64,000 bases of DNA from assembly GCF_030824435.1 (NCBI RefSeq), contig NZ_JAVBXS010000105.1, positions 1 through 64,000 on the forward strand, given 5' to 3'. The DNA is from Rheinheimera sp. GTDB lineage: Bacteria; Pseudomonadota; Gammaproteobacteria; Enterobacterales; Alteromonadaceae. The first letter of the stretch is position 1. Every line of letters starts with the position of its first letter. Both the position numbers and the translations under genes were made by a program. The notes beneath the pieces were generated by a model that was not told the origin of the DNA, ran no database searches, and saw only the letters and a program-made list of their open reading frames with translations. Below are positions 8,395 to 17,954 of this stretch, one piece after another.

Positions 8395-9180
8395 TTAAGC
8401 CGGGTTGTGCAGGTCAATAAACTCAACCTCAATGCCTGTTGTGGCCGCCAGCCAGTGCCCCAGCGCTTCAATACCATAACGTTCAGTGGCATGATGGCCA
8501 GCCGCAATAAAATGAATACCAAGCTCGTCAGCACTGTGAATGGTTTGTTCTGACACTTCACCACTGAGAAATAAATCAGCGCCGGCAGCAAAAGCCACAT
8601 CGATATAACCCTGACCACCACCACTACACCAGGCCAGCGTTTTAATGGCATCACCACCAGCCGCATGCAACAGTGGCTGACGTTGTAATAAAGTACCAAC
8701 AACAGCGGCCCAGTCGGCAGCGTTACGTTGTTGCAAGGCTGCAGGCACATCCCCCAGCATCACTACACCAAGGGGTTCAACTGTGGTCAGAGGCCGCACA
8801 TTTTCCAAAGCAAACAACTGACCCAGTCTGGCGTTGTTGCCAAGCTCGGGTTGTACATCTAACGGCAAATGGTAAGCCAGCAGGTTGATATCGTGTGTTA
8901 GCAATGTTTGTAAACGGCGTTTTTTCATGCCGGTAATTTCGTAACTTTCACCTTTCCAAAAATAACCATGATGCACCAGAATGGCATCGGCCCCAGCCTC
9001 AACTGCGGCATCGAGCAGTTTTTGTGAAGCGGTAACCCCGGTCACCACTTTACTGATTTGGTTTTTGCCTTCCACCTGCAAACCGTTTGGGCAATAGTCT
9101 TTGATGCGACTGGCAGTTAACTTCTCTTCCAGCAATTGTTGCAACTCCGCCCTGCTGATGGTTTTTTTATGCTGATTCAT
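8395..9180 (-). CDS. Nif3-like dinuclear metal-centre protein (YbgI family)
   Basis: Members are toroidal hexamers with a two-metal site and are often labelled GTP cyclohydrolase 1 type 2 homologues; their cellular role is unsettled. The 261-residue protein carries the metal-binding pieces: LVHHGYFW at about 68-75, the AYHLPLD segment near 102-108, and a C-terminal GHHATERYGIEAL with a His pair and Glu. N-terminal PNGLQVEG is also typical. It is downstream of the glycosyltransferase and overlaps it by four bases (ATGA), so the two are co-transcribed. Nothing in the sequence ties the pair functionally. The gene ends convergently with elyC, 14 bases apart, with no terminator visible between them. 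Confidence 0.88.
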   Translation of the reverse strand: MNQHKKTISRAELQQLLEEKLTASRIKDYCPNGLQVEGKNQISKVVTGVTASQKLLDAAVEAGADAILVHHGYFWKGESYEITGMKKRRLQTLLTHDINLLAYHLPLDVQPELGNNARLGQLFALENVRPLTTVEPLGVVMLGDVPAALQQRNAADWAAVVGTLLQRQPLLHAAGGDAIKTLAWCSGGGQGYIDVAFAAGADLFLSGEVSEQTIHSADELGIHFIAAGHHATERYGIEALGHWLAATTGIEVEFIDLHNPA

Positions 9181-10433
9181 TCTGCCTCCGATAACTGTTG
9201 TTCAAGTGCTGCCAGCCTGGTTTTGGCTTCTATCCACTGCCCCATAAATTTGCTGCTGCGGTATTGTTGTTGTCTGAGCATTAAACCGAAAAAAAGCTGG
9301 GATCTGTGACTGCTAAGCTGCGCTCTGGCAGCTTCAAGTTGTTGCCAGATCGCGGGTTCTAACTTATTTTTGCTAAACTTTTGCGCCAGAATGGCAAACC
9401 CTTGTTGTTGGGCACAACGCCATTGTTGTTCGTCCTGATAAAGCACGCAGGCAGCATCGGCAATGCCCTGATTGCCATCCGCCACTAAACCTGCAAATTG
9501 CCCATCCAGACACATGCCTTCACTGCCAATAGCGGTGGTGACACTGGGCGTACCATTTTGCATAGCGTCAATCAATTTGCCTTTAAGACCAGCACCAAAA
9601 GGCAAAGGCGCCAGACAAACCCGGGCCGATTGCATCACAGCGGCGGCATCATCAGCCCAGCCTTTCATCAAAAAACCTTGTTTGGCATTGTGCAGCGCTG
9701 TGGCCTTGGGTGGTGGATAAGCCCCATAAATATGCAGTTCGGCTTTGGGTAATTGAGTGCGGATCAAAGGCCAGATCTGTTGCAACCAAAGCACTGCCTG
9801 CCAGTTGGGTTCATGGCGAAAATTACCAATAAATATAAAATGTTGTCTGTCGGCAAAGTCTGGTAAAACTGCAGCTTCGCCGCTGTATTCCTGTAAAAAG
9901 GGGCAATAAACCAGCTGGCTGGCCGGCACCTGAAAGGTCTGCTGCAACAAAGTCATTTCAAATTCAGAAATAGTCAGGGTTAAATCACAACGCAAAATAG
10001 CGGCAATTTCCCGTATTGCCAGTTCTGAATACAAATCTGTGGTTTGCAGCGGGCGTTTTTCTTTAAAAGCTTGCTGACGGGCCGCCCTTAAACAATGCAA
10101 GTCTTCGCTGTCGAGTACCCGCAGCGCTTGTGGACAGGCCGCTTCCACCCGCCAGCCAAACTGCTCTTCGAGCATAAAGCGGTCAAATAACACCACATCA
10201 GGCTGTAAACCGGCTATCCACTGGTCAAAACTGCTGCAATTGAGGTGAATCGTCTGTTCGCTGATGCCAAGTTTGGTTAAATCCACCCGATGCGGGCCCC
10301 GTTCAGCGGCACTGGCAAACACAATCTGCCAGCCCTGTGCCCGGTATAATTCAAGCAAACTCAACATACGCCAACCGGCGGCAGATGAAGTTGGCTCAGG
10401 CCAGACATAACCCAGCACCACTAATAAAGACAT
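9177..10433 (-). CDS. Glycosyltransferase, GT4-like (GT-B fold)
   Basis: The C-terminal half carries the GT-B donor-binding region: FIFIGNFRHEPN begins the second Rossmann unit, then VCLAPLPFGAGLKGKLIDAM and GTPSVTTAIGSEGM, typical of retaining GT4-type enzymes. The N-terminal half starts with a short strand (LLVVLGYVWPEP) and a nucleotide-fold-like region. No signal peptide or membrane segment is obvious, so it is probably cytosolic. The open frame starts 18 codons earlier; I chose ATG 10433 because GGAGG lies five bases upstream. ATG 10436 is the immediate alternative. 418 residues. Acceptor and donor are unknown. It is the first gene of a two-gene unit with the Nif3-like protein and diverges from the hemolysin-III-like gene. 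Confidence 0.8.
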   Translation of the reverse strand: MSLLVVLGYVWPEPTSSAAGWRMLSLLELYRAQGWQIVFASAAERGPHRVDLTKLGISEQTIHLNCSSFDQWIAGLQPDVVLFDRFMLEEQFGWRVEAACPQALRVLDSEDLHCLRAARQQAFKEKRPLQTTDLYSELAIREIAAILRCDLTLTISEFEMTLLQQTFQVPASQLVYCPFLQEYSGEAAVLPDFADRQHFIFIGNFRHEPNWQAVLWLQQIWPLIRTQLPKAELHIYGAYPPPKATALHNAKQGFLMKGWADDAAAVMQSARVCLAPLPFGAGLKGKLIDAMQNGTPSVTTAIGSEGMCLDGQFAGLVADGNQGIADAACVLYQDEQQWRCAQQQGFAILAQKFSKNKLEPAIWQQLEAARAQLSSHRSQLFFGLMLRQQQYRSSKFMGQWIEAKTRLAALEQQLSEAE

Positions 10434-10503
10434 CATAACCTCCAAAAAATCGCCGTCATTGTAACTGTGATGTACTGATGCCGCCAAACCTTAAAAGTCC
10501 GGT

Positions 10504-10534
10504 TTGCAGACTGTCATATGAATAGTGGTATGAT
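10504..10534 (+). promoter_or_regulatory. Extended -10 promoter for the hemolysin-III-like gene
   Basis: TATGAT (10529-10534) is preceded by TG plus one base (10526-10528), an extended -10 element. A TTGCAG at 10504-10509 is the possible -35, 19 bases upstream. The start codon follows 30 bases downstream. Confidence 0.5.
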
Positions 10535-10564
10535 GAGTCCAGTTTTTTAGTTGTTGGACCTGTT

Positions 10565-11206
10565 ATGACCAAAGTGAAGGCCGATTATCATCCCACCGAA
10601 GAGTTGCTGCATTGTATCAGTCACGCCCTGGCGGCCTTGTTAAGCCTGGTGGGTTGCCTGTTGTTGCTGGAAAAAAGTCTGCAAAGCAGTGACTGGCAAG
10701 TGACCCTGGCAGCGCTGGCTTTTGGTATCAGCTTATTTTTATTGTATCTGTGTTCCAGCTTGTATCACGGTAGTAGCCATCCACAGCGAAAAGCCCTGTG
10801 GCGCAAACTGGATCACGCTGCTATTTACCTGCTGATAGCCGGCAGTTATACGCCATTTACCCTTATAAGCATGCGTGACAGCTGGGGGTTCTGGTTATTG
10901 GCTGTGGTGTGGGCTATTGCTTTTGCCGGTATTATTCTGGAATTTGCCGCCCATCTGAAGTTTAAAAAAACCAGTCTGGTGCTGTACCTGTTGATGGGCT
11001 GGCTGGCGCTGATTGCCATTAACCCCATGTTGACCCATGTACCGGCGGCCGGTTTATGGTGGTTGCTTGCCGGCGGTTTATGTTATTCCTTTGGGGTAAT
11101 TTTTTATTTATGGCATGCACTGAAGTTTCACCACGTCATTTGGCATCTGTGGGTGGTGGCAGGTAGCACTTGTCATTTTATTTCTGTGTATTATTTTGTG
11201 CTTTAG
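10565..11206 (+). CDS. Hemolysin III / PAQR family membrane protein (YqfA-like)
   Basis: A 213-residue integral membrane protein with about seven hydrophobic segments, the hallmark of the HlyIII/PAQR superfamily. Conserved motifs are visible: LYLCSSLYHGS in the first half, KLDHAAIYLLIAGSYTPF near residues 80-97, and the C-terminal H-rich ALKFHHVIWHLWV. The conserved His and Asp residues bind a metal in PAQR proteins, which suggests hydrolase chemistry, but the bacterial role is not settled and haemolysis should not be assumed. Start ATG 10565. It is a single-gene unit between an extended -10 promoter and a strong bidirectional terminator. Confidence 0.85.
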   Translation: MTKVKADYHPTEELLHCISHALAALLSLVGCLLLLEKSLQSSDWQVTLAALAFGISLFLLYLCSSLYHGSSHPQRKALWRKLDHAAIYLLIAGSYTPFTLISMRDSWGFWLLAVVWAIAFAGIILEFAAHLKFKKTSLVLYLLMGWLALIAINPMLTHVPAAGLWWLLAGGLCYSFGVIFYLWHALKFHHVIWHLWVVAGSTCHFISVYYFVL

Positions 11207-11230
11207 CAAAGCAGCTATAGTTTTCAGACA

Positions 11231-11260
11231 AAAAAACGCCCCCAAAATGGGGCGTTTTTT
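11231..11260. terminator. Bidirectional intrinsic terminator
   Basis: A-run, CGCCCC, loop, GGGGCG, then T6: a symmetrical stem with A- and T-tracts on either side. It lies between the convergent hemolysin-III-like gene and the subtilisin-like protease gene and can serve both. Confidence 0.88.
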
Positions 11261-11275
11261 ATCCTTCAGAACAAT

Positions 11276-12520
11276 TTAACAGCGGTTGATATTCAGATAA
11301 TCTACTGCTGCTTTGGCCCGCACTATACCCCAGCCGTATTGGGTATCACGACCTGCTGTGCCGCGATCTTCAGCCGTTGCATTGAGTGCAGCACGAATTT
11401 TAGCCGCGCTGCAGTTACGGTGTTGGCTCCAGACCAAAGCAGCAACACCTGCTACATGAGGCGATGCCATGGAGGTGCCGCTTAAGCTGCTGTAAGTACT
11501 GTTTTTATAGGTAGAGTTGACACTAACACCAGGGCCTGAAATTTCGACCTGACTGTTGTATTGTGAAAAACTGGCACGCACTTTACTGCTGTTTACTGCA
11601 GCCACTGACATCACAGCACTGTATGAGGCTGGGTAAGAAAATGCACTGGTACCAGCGTTACCTGCAGCCGCCACCAACAACATGCCACCGTTATAAAAGT
11701 TGGTCATGGCAGTGTTTTCAGTCGTACTTGAACTGCTGCCACCCAAACTCATATTCACCACAGAAGCACCGGCGTTTTTACAGCTTTGAATAGCCTGGAT
11801 CAGGTTAGACGCTGTAGTCCAGTTGCCAGAGTCGTTAAAAATCTTCACGATATGCAAGCCCAGTTTGGCTGAACGATTCACCCCGACCACCCCAATGTTG
11901 TTGCCACCAATAGCGGCAATAGTGCCGGCAACATGGGTACCATGGCCGTTGCCGTCTGTGCTCCAGCTGCCGTGACCGCTAAAGGCATAACCTGTCACGC
12001 CACTGCTTGGTAAATCCGGGTGACCATAGTTATAACCAGTGTCGATAATACAAGCTTTGATATTGGTCGTCAGCGCGTCGCTGACCTGAGGCGCCTGCAC
12101 CATGGTGATGCCATAAGGCACAGATTCAGCAAGTAAATAACGTTTTGGATCTTCTTCAACATAAGCAACAGAAGGGTTGTTTTTTAAAGCTTCCAGCTGC
12201 TGTGCATTCAGTTTTGCCACACTGACATTAAAAGCATCCAGGTGATTGGCTTCCTGCACCTGAACCTGACGTAACAATGTCATGGCACCTTTGCGGGAGA
12301 ATTTTTGTTTGCGCTCACCCGCTGACAAATAGCTGTCAGCCTGTGGCCCCAACGCCTGAATGGTTGAACCAGCTTTAAACTTAATCATGTATTGTTTTTC
12401 TTCACCGCTTAACGGCATAAATTCGTCTGTTTCACTGGCGATGGCCTGTTGAACAGAGACAGCAAGCAGGCTGGCGGTAAACAAAACCGGCAGCATTTTT
12501 TGGATTGGTTGCATCATCAT
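11276..12520 (-). CDS. Secreted subtilisin-like serine protease (S8 family)
   Basis: A 414-residue pre-pro-protease. Residues 1-29 form a signal peptide (hydrophobic core ending in AIAS). Residues ~43-127 are an I9-type propeptide/inhibitor, and the mature enzyme probably starts near residue 131. The catalytic triad is clear: Asp160 in IIDTGYNYGHPDLP, His193 in NGHGTHVAGT and Ser350 in GTSMASPHVAGVAAL; the oxyanion Asn is in AAGNAG (Asn288). Four mature-domain Cys (157, 247, 370 and the last residue) could form disulfides. There is no C-terminal P-domain or PPC extension. It would be exported by Sec and probably released. ATG 12520 is the first of three consecutive Met codons. Nothing nearby suggests a substrate. 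Confidence 0.93.
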   Translation of the reverse strand: MMMQPIQKMLPVLFTASLLAVSVQQAIASETDEFMPLSGEEKQYMIKFKAGSTIQALGPQADSYLSAGERKQKFSRKGAMTLLRQVQVQEANHLDAFNVSVAKLNAQQLEALKNNPSVAYVEEDPKRYLLAESVPYGITMVQAPQVSDALTTNIKACIIDTGYNYGHPDLPSSGVTGYAFSGHGSWSTDGNGHGTHVAGTIAAIGGNNIGVVGVNRSAKLGLHIVKIFNDSGNWTTASNLIQAIQSCKNAGASVVNMSLGGSSSSTTENTAMTNFYNGGMLLVAAAGNAGTSAFSYPASYSAVMSVAAVNSSKVRASFSQYNSQVEISGPGVSVNSTYKNSTYSSLSGTSMASPHVAGVAALVWSQHRNCSAAKIRAALNATAEDRGTAGRDTQYGWGIVRAKAAVDYLNINRC

Positions 12521-12699
12521 AGTGCCTTTAAATAGTTGATTTATAGTTGTTATGCCCAGCGCATCACTGAATGCGGCCGGGCGAAAATCAAGCTAAAGGC
12601 ATCTGCATATTCTACCAAGAGCTATGCATTGATATATTTATTACAATATGATGATAATGAAATGACACTTTAGAAATCAATGTATTAGAAGATGATACT

Positions 12700-15600
12700 T
12701 TAGTTATTTAGCTGTACAGCAGGTAAACTGAACCAGAAAGTCGCACCTTGTTGTTCCACACTACGAAAGCCAATTTCCCCCTGATGACTTTCAATAATAC
12801 GTTTGCAAATGGTTAAACCAAGTCCTGTGCCTTCTTTCGCCCTGCTGTCCGAAGCGTCAGCCTGACTGAATTTTTCAAACACCCTATGGGCAAAAGCGGC
12901 AGGAATACCAACACCTTCGTCTGTGACTTCCACTTTCACCTGTTGACCGTTGCCTGACAGCGTCACCACCACCTGGCCGCCGGGATGTGAAAACTTAATG
13001 GCGTTGGATAATAAGTTATCCAGTACCTGTCTTATACGAAGCGGATCAGCCATCACCAGATATTTTGATTTGTTTGTACCATCCGGCAAAGTTTTGCTCT
13101 CTACCAGGTTAAACCGCAAGTCAGTTTTAATTGTTAGGGCCACATGGTATTTGTCGCTGTAGGTTTTCATTGCGGTAATGGCCTGTTGCACTGCGTCCTG
13201 TAAATCAACTTCGCTCAGTTGCAGCACAAATTTACCGGCATCAAATTTCTGTACATCCAGTAAGTCATTGATCAAATTTGATAACCGCTCACAGTTATTT
13301 AATGCAGTCTGCACCAGCAACTGATAAGGCTCTGATTCCGGCTGCACTACTTTTTGCGCTATTAAACCAACAGCGCCACGAATGGAAGTCAGGGGCGTTC
13401 TGAGTTCGTGTGACACTGTGGAAATAAATTCATCTTTCAGTTTATCGAGTCTGGTCAGCTCTTTGTTGGTTTTGGCAATTTCCAGCAAACTTTTCTCGAG
13501 CTGTTTGGTACGTAATGACAAAGTCAGTGAGCTGTCTTCCAAAGCCTTGGTCCGTTCTGCCACTTTGGTTTCCAGAATTAACTGTGCCTTTGATCTTTCC
13601 TGCACAGAGTTTTGCAATAACTTATTGATTTGTCTGATATGGCGTAGCCGATATTGGTGAATACCCAGCATGACCATCAGCAGCAAAAATAACAAAGCGC
13701 CTTGTACCGGCCGGTTTTGCCACCAGGGAGGTTCCACTATGAGTTTTACTGTCGCAGTACTTTCGCTGAACAAACCATGGTTATTCGAGCCCCGGACTTC
13801 AAACAGGTATTCGCCGGAGGGTAAGTTGGAATAATAGGCACTGTGTTTGCCTGAATGTAAAATCCAGTCTTTATCAAAACCCCGTAACCGCACCATAAAC
13901 TGGTTACGGCTGACGTCATGATAATCCAGACTGGCAAACACAAATTCAACACTGTTATCTGCTGGTGTCAGTTTCACTTCAGGCCAATTGGCCGTGTGCG
14001 GCTGGGCCGGCAGGTTTTTATTATTGACCAGCACATGAGACACCGATACCTGTGGCACTATGTCATTTACCCAAAGCAAATCCGGTTCAATCAGCGCCAT
14101 ACCATTGATGGTTCCTACCAGCAGACTGCCCGTTTTATCTTCAAAAACCGACTTAAACACCAGCTCAGTGGCGACCAGACCATCCTGGCGGGTAAAGGTA
14201 ATAAAACGTTCTGTACCTGCCGGTCGCAAAGTTAAACCTTTTGCCGACAACAACCAGATATTCTGCCGGCTGTCGGTATAAGCACCAACAATATTGTCAC
14301 TGGGTAAACCATTGCCGCTGTGCCAATGTTGCTGCTCTGCCTTGTCAGGCTGATATAAAATCAGGCCTTTTGATGTACACAGCAGCACTGCACCGGCCGG
14401 GCCTGGTTCGACACACTGTACATCCCTTGTTGGCAGCTGAAGCCCTTGTAAAGCAGCTGAGTTTTCTTTGCCTGTGGTGGTGTTGATGCGCAATAAACCA
14501 GAATACCGGCTGGCTACCCAAAGTTCATTGTCTCTGAGCATAATGGCCTGAACTGCATCACCGACTTTTTGTTGCATTTCATTTTTCAGATAAGTCGTCA
14601 CCTTTGCCGACTCCGGGTTCCAGGCCAACACCCCTTCCCCCCATAAACCAAACCAGAACTGGCCATCTTGCTGGATCTGCAGATCGCGGATATTGCCATC
14701 CGGACTGCCGGCAAGGGTAAATGGTGTTTTTACCGCAACCAATCTGTTCTTGGCAGCATCATACCGGAACAAACCTACATCAGTGGCGGCATACACCACG
14801 CCCATGGCGTCCATTCTGATCCTGTTGACCCGCCCGCCAGTGGCATAACGTTGCATTTGTTCTGTTTTTTTGTCGACACGATATAAATAATCAGCACTGC
14901 CCAACCAAATCAGCCCTTCGTTGGAAAAAACGCTGGTCACTGTAAAATTAAACTGTGAAGCGTCCAGTTTGGGTAACAGGTTGTTTAAAGACGAAAAAGC
15001 GGAACGGGTATGCCGGGCATAATACAAACCACTTTCCCTGGAGCCCAGCCATAACACGCCGGTGCGGTCTAAAAAAATACTTCTGACATTTACATTGGGT
15101 AATAAGGATTGTTGCTCACGAAAAGGCGTAAATTGCTGTTTTTCCGGATCAACCCGGAACATGCCATTATAAGTGCCCACCAATAACCTGTTTTCATCAT
15201 CAAAACGTAAAATATTGATGATGGGTGTGGTCTGTGCATCGAAAAAAGGGATAGGATGGAATTTGCCCTGTTCTACCCGAAATAACGCGTTGCGCCCCCC
15301 TAACCACAATTCGTTTTTTCTGCTGGTTAAAGCACGGATCTCGTTGTCGCGACTGTCGGCCGCGGCAGCCGGATATGGCTGCATAGCGCCACTTAAACCG
15401 GTATTTTCGGTGTAACTGTGCAGTCCTTGTGCGGTGCCAATCCAGATAGTACCGTCTGCTGTTTGTGCCAGACTCCAAATCCGCTGATGGATCAGGGGTG
15501 CTGCCGATTGCGGGGCGCCAATCCGCACCATGCTACCGTCCGGATTAATTTTGTTCAGACCCAGCGTAGTGCCAACCCAAATCGAACCTTGTTTATCCTG

Positions 15601-16098
15601 CATCAGGGTTTGAATGTGCATACCGGCAAGTGCATTTTCGGCATTTTCGGCATTTTCGGCATTTTCGGCATTTTCGGCATTTTCGTTAACAACAATACGG
15701 CTTAAAGCACCTGTGCTACCGTCGATACGGCTCAGGCCATAACCCCAGGTGCCGGCCCAGATAGTGTTGTTTTTATCGATAAGCAAAACACCAACATCCT
15801 GATTACCGGTCTGTTGATGTTCGGAGGGACTTAACAGCGGAAACTCAGTAAAACTGTAGCCGTCATACCTGAGTAAACCTGAATTGGTGGATGTCAGCCA
15901 GATATACCCCTGACTGTCCTGCGCCACGCTATAAATGGTGGCATTGGGTAAACCATCGTCCACACCAATACGTTTAAAATCGTGATAGGCAATAGCGCCG
16001 GTACTGCATATTGCAGCCCAGCATAAGATCAACATAGATAACCAGCCAGCCTGTCGCCGACCCCACCACCAGCGCTTCAGAACGACCTCCGGCTCCAA
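12700..16098 (-). CDS. Sensor histidine kinase with periplasmic two-component-propeller and Y_Y_Y domains
   Basis: A 1132-residue membrane sensor. A signal anchor (to about residue 37) is followed by a periplasmic region of many seven-bladed-propeller repeats (IYSVAQDSQGYIWLTS, SIWVGTTLGLNKI, WIGTAQGL). A Y_Y_Y immunoglobulin-like domain follows (near SGEYLFEVRGSNNHG). After a membrane helix near residue 803 come a coiled coil, the HisKA H-box (VSHELRTPLTSIRG, His near 895) and an HATPase_c domain ending with TGLGLTICKRI near 1094. Unlike many reg_prop hybrids it has no receiver or AraC output domain, and no response regulator gene is adjacent. The start is uncertain: TTG at 16098, or CTG at 16080, which has GGAGG five bases upstream and starts the signal peptide cleanly. 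Relatives sense polysaccharide breakdown products; the ligand here is unknown. Confidence 0.9.
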   Translation of the reverse strand: MEPEVVLKRWWWGRRQAGWLSMLILCWAAICSTGAIAYHDFKRIGVDDGLPNATIYSVAQDSQGYIWLTSTNSGLLRYDGYSFTEFPLLSPSEHQQTGNQDVGVLLIDKNNTIWAGTWGYGLSRIDGSTGALSRIVVNENAENAENAENAENAENALAGMHIQTLMQDKQGSIWVGTTLGLNKINPDGSMVRIGAPQSAAPLIHQRIWSLAQTADGTIWIGTAQGLHSYTENTGLSGAMQPYPAAAADSRDNEIRALTSRKNELWLGGRNALFRVEQGKFHPIPFFDAQTTPIINILRFDDENRLLVGTYNGMFRVDPEKQQFTPFREQQSLLPNVNVRSIFLDRTGVLWLGSRESGLYYARHTRSAFSSLNNLLPKLDASQFNFTVTSVFSNEGLIWLGSADYLYRVDKKTEQMQRYATGGRVNRIRMDAMGVVYAATDVGLFRYDAAKNRLVAVKTPFTLAGSPDGNIRDLQIQQDGQFWFGLWGEGVLAWNPESAKVTTYLKNEMQQKVGDAVQAIMLRDNELWVASRYSGLLRINTTTGKENSAALQGLQLPTRDVQCVEPGPAGAVLLCTSKGLILYQPDKAEQQHWHSGNGLPSDNIVGAYTDSRQNIWLLSAKGLTLRPAGTERFITFTRQDGLVATELVFKSVFEDKTGSLLVGTINGMALIEPDLLWVNDIVPQVSVSHVLVNNKNLPAQPHTANWPEVKLTPADNSVEFVFASLDYHDVSRNQFMVRLRGFDKDWILHSGKHSAYYSNLPSGEYLFEVRGSNNHGLFSESTATVKLIVEPPWWQNRPVQGALLFLLLMVMLGIHQYRLRHIRQINKLLQNSVQERSKAQLILETKVAERTKALEDSSLTLSLRTKQLEKSLLEIAKTNKELTRLDKLKDEFISTVSHELRTPLTSIRGAVGLIAQKVVQPESEPYQLLVQTALNNCERLSNLINDLLDVQKFDAGKFVLQLSEVDLQDAVQQAITAMKTYSDKYHVALTIKTDLRFNLVESKTLPDGTNKSKYLVMADPLRIRQVLDNLLSNAIKFSHPGGQVVVTLSGNGQQVKVEVTDEGVGIPAAFAHRVFEKFSQADASDSRAKEGTGLGLTICKRIIESHQGEIGFRSVEQQGATFWFSLPAVQLNN
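15632..15685. repeat. 9-bp tandem repeat, six exact copies, inside the sensor kinase gene
   Basis: The unit GCATTTTCG is repeated six times without change. On the coding (minus) strand it encodes six Glu-Asn-Ala triplets, in a loop between propeller blades near residues 140-155. The unit is a multiple of three, so slippage would change loop length without a frameshift. Confidence 0.95.
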
Positions 16099-16231
16099 AT
16101 AACCACCTGCATCTGCGGTAACGCCTTCACCTTAGCACAGCAAAGCTCAGTTTACAGCGCAAGCGAATTAATTTCGCCAAAGCGCTTTGCGATGTAGTTG
16201 CAATGCCCTAAAATCGCCCCCATCTCGATGA

Positions 16232-17227
<996 letters not shown>

Positions 17228-17240
17228 TTATCAGACATAA

Positions 17241-17954
17241 ATGCCCATTTATCTGCCCGAATTGCGGGAGGATCCGGCCTGGTTCCCCCCGCTTTCGCAA
17301 GCACTTAGTGAGCCCGACGGCTTACTCGCCATAGGGGGCGATTTGTCGTTGCCAAGGCTTATTCATGCCTATCGGTCGGCAGTGTTCCCCTGGTTTGGTG
17401 AAGAAGATCCGTTGTTGTGGTGGTCACCATCAACCCGCGCTGTGTTTGAACCAGGCAAGTTGCAACTGAACCGTAGCCTTCGCAAATACCAAAAACAGCA
17501 GCAGTATCGTTTTAGTTGTAATCAAGCTTTTGCCGAGGTGGTCAGGCAATGCGCAGCACCCCGTCACAGCCAATCCGGCACCTGGATAGTGCCACAAATG
17601 CAACAAGCTTATCTGGCACTGCATCAGGCTGGAGTAGCACACAGTATAGAGGTTTGGCGTGACAATATGCTGGTTGGCGGTTTATACGGTCTGAGTATAG
17701 GCGGTCTGTTTTGTGGCGAGTCGATGTTTAACCGTGAGGCCAATACCGCAAAACTGGCATTGGTGCTGCTGCAACAACATCTGCAAAGTTATAGTGAAGG
17801 CTGGATTGATTGCCAGATGCCTAACCCATTTTTGCTTCAACTCGGGGTGAAACCGCTGCCCCGTGCCGCTTATCTGGCTTTACTTCATCAATTAAAAAAT
17901 GATGCGATACCAATTCATTGCTGGTCGGCACAAAGCTTGGAGTTAGAGCTTTGA
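17241..17954 (+). CDS. aat: Leucyl/phenylalanyl-tRNA--protein transferase
   Basis: Aat adds Leu or Phe from aminoacyl-tRNA to the N-terminus of proteins that begin with Lys or Arg, creating an N-degron for ClpS/ClpAP. The 237 residues match the family. Typical segments are LPELREDPAWFPP near the N-terminus, GLLAIGGDLS, WWSPSTRAVFEP and GGLYGLSIGGLFCGESMFNR. Start ATG 17241. Its stop codon shares bases with the TTG start of bpt, implying coupled translation. ClpS and ClpA, which use its product, are encoded 1.1-3.8 kb downstream. Confidence 0.96.
   Translation: MPIYLPELREDPAWFPPLSQALSEPDGLLAIGGDLSLPRLIHAYRSAVFPWFGEEDPLLWWSPSTRAVFEPGKLQLNRSLRKYQKQQQYRFSCNQAFAEVVRQCAAPRHSQSGTWIVPQMQQAYLALHQAGVAHSIEVWRDNMLVGGLYGLSIGGLFCGESMFNREANTAKLALVLLQQHLQSYSEGWIDCQMPNPFLLQLGVKPLPRAAYLALLHQLKNDAIPIHCWSAQSLELEL

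Noticed and set aside
10565-11206. Haemolysin toxin
   Set aside because: Family name only; the protein is a PAQR-type membrane protein with no evidence of lytic activity.
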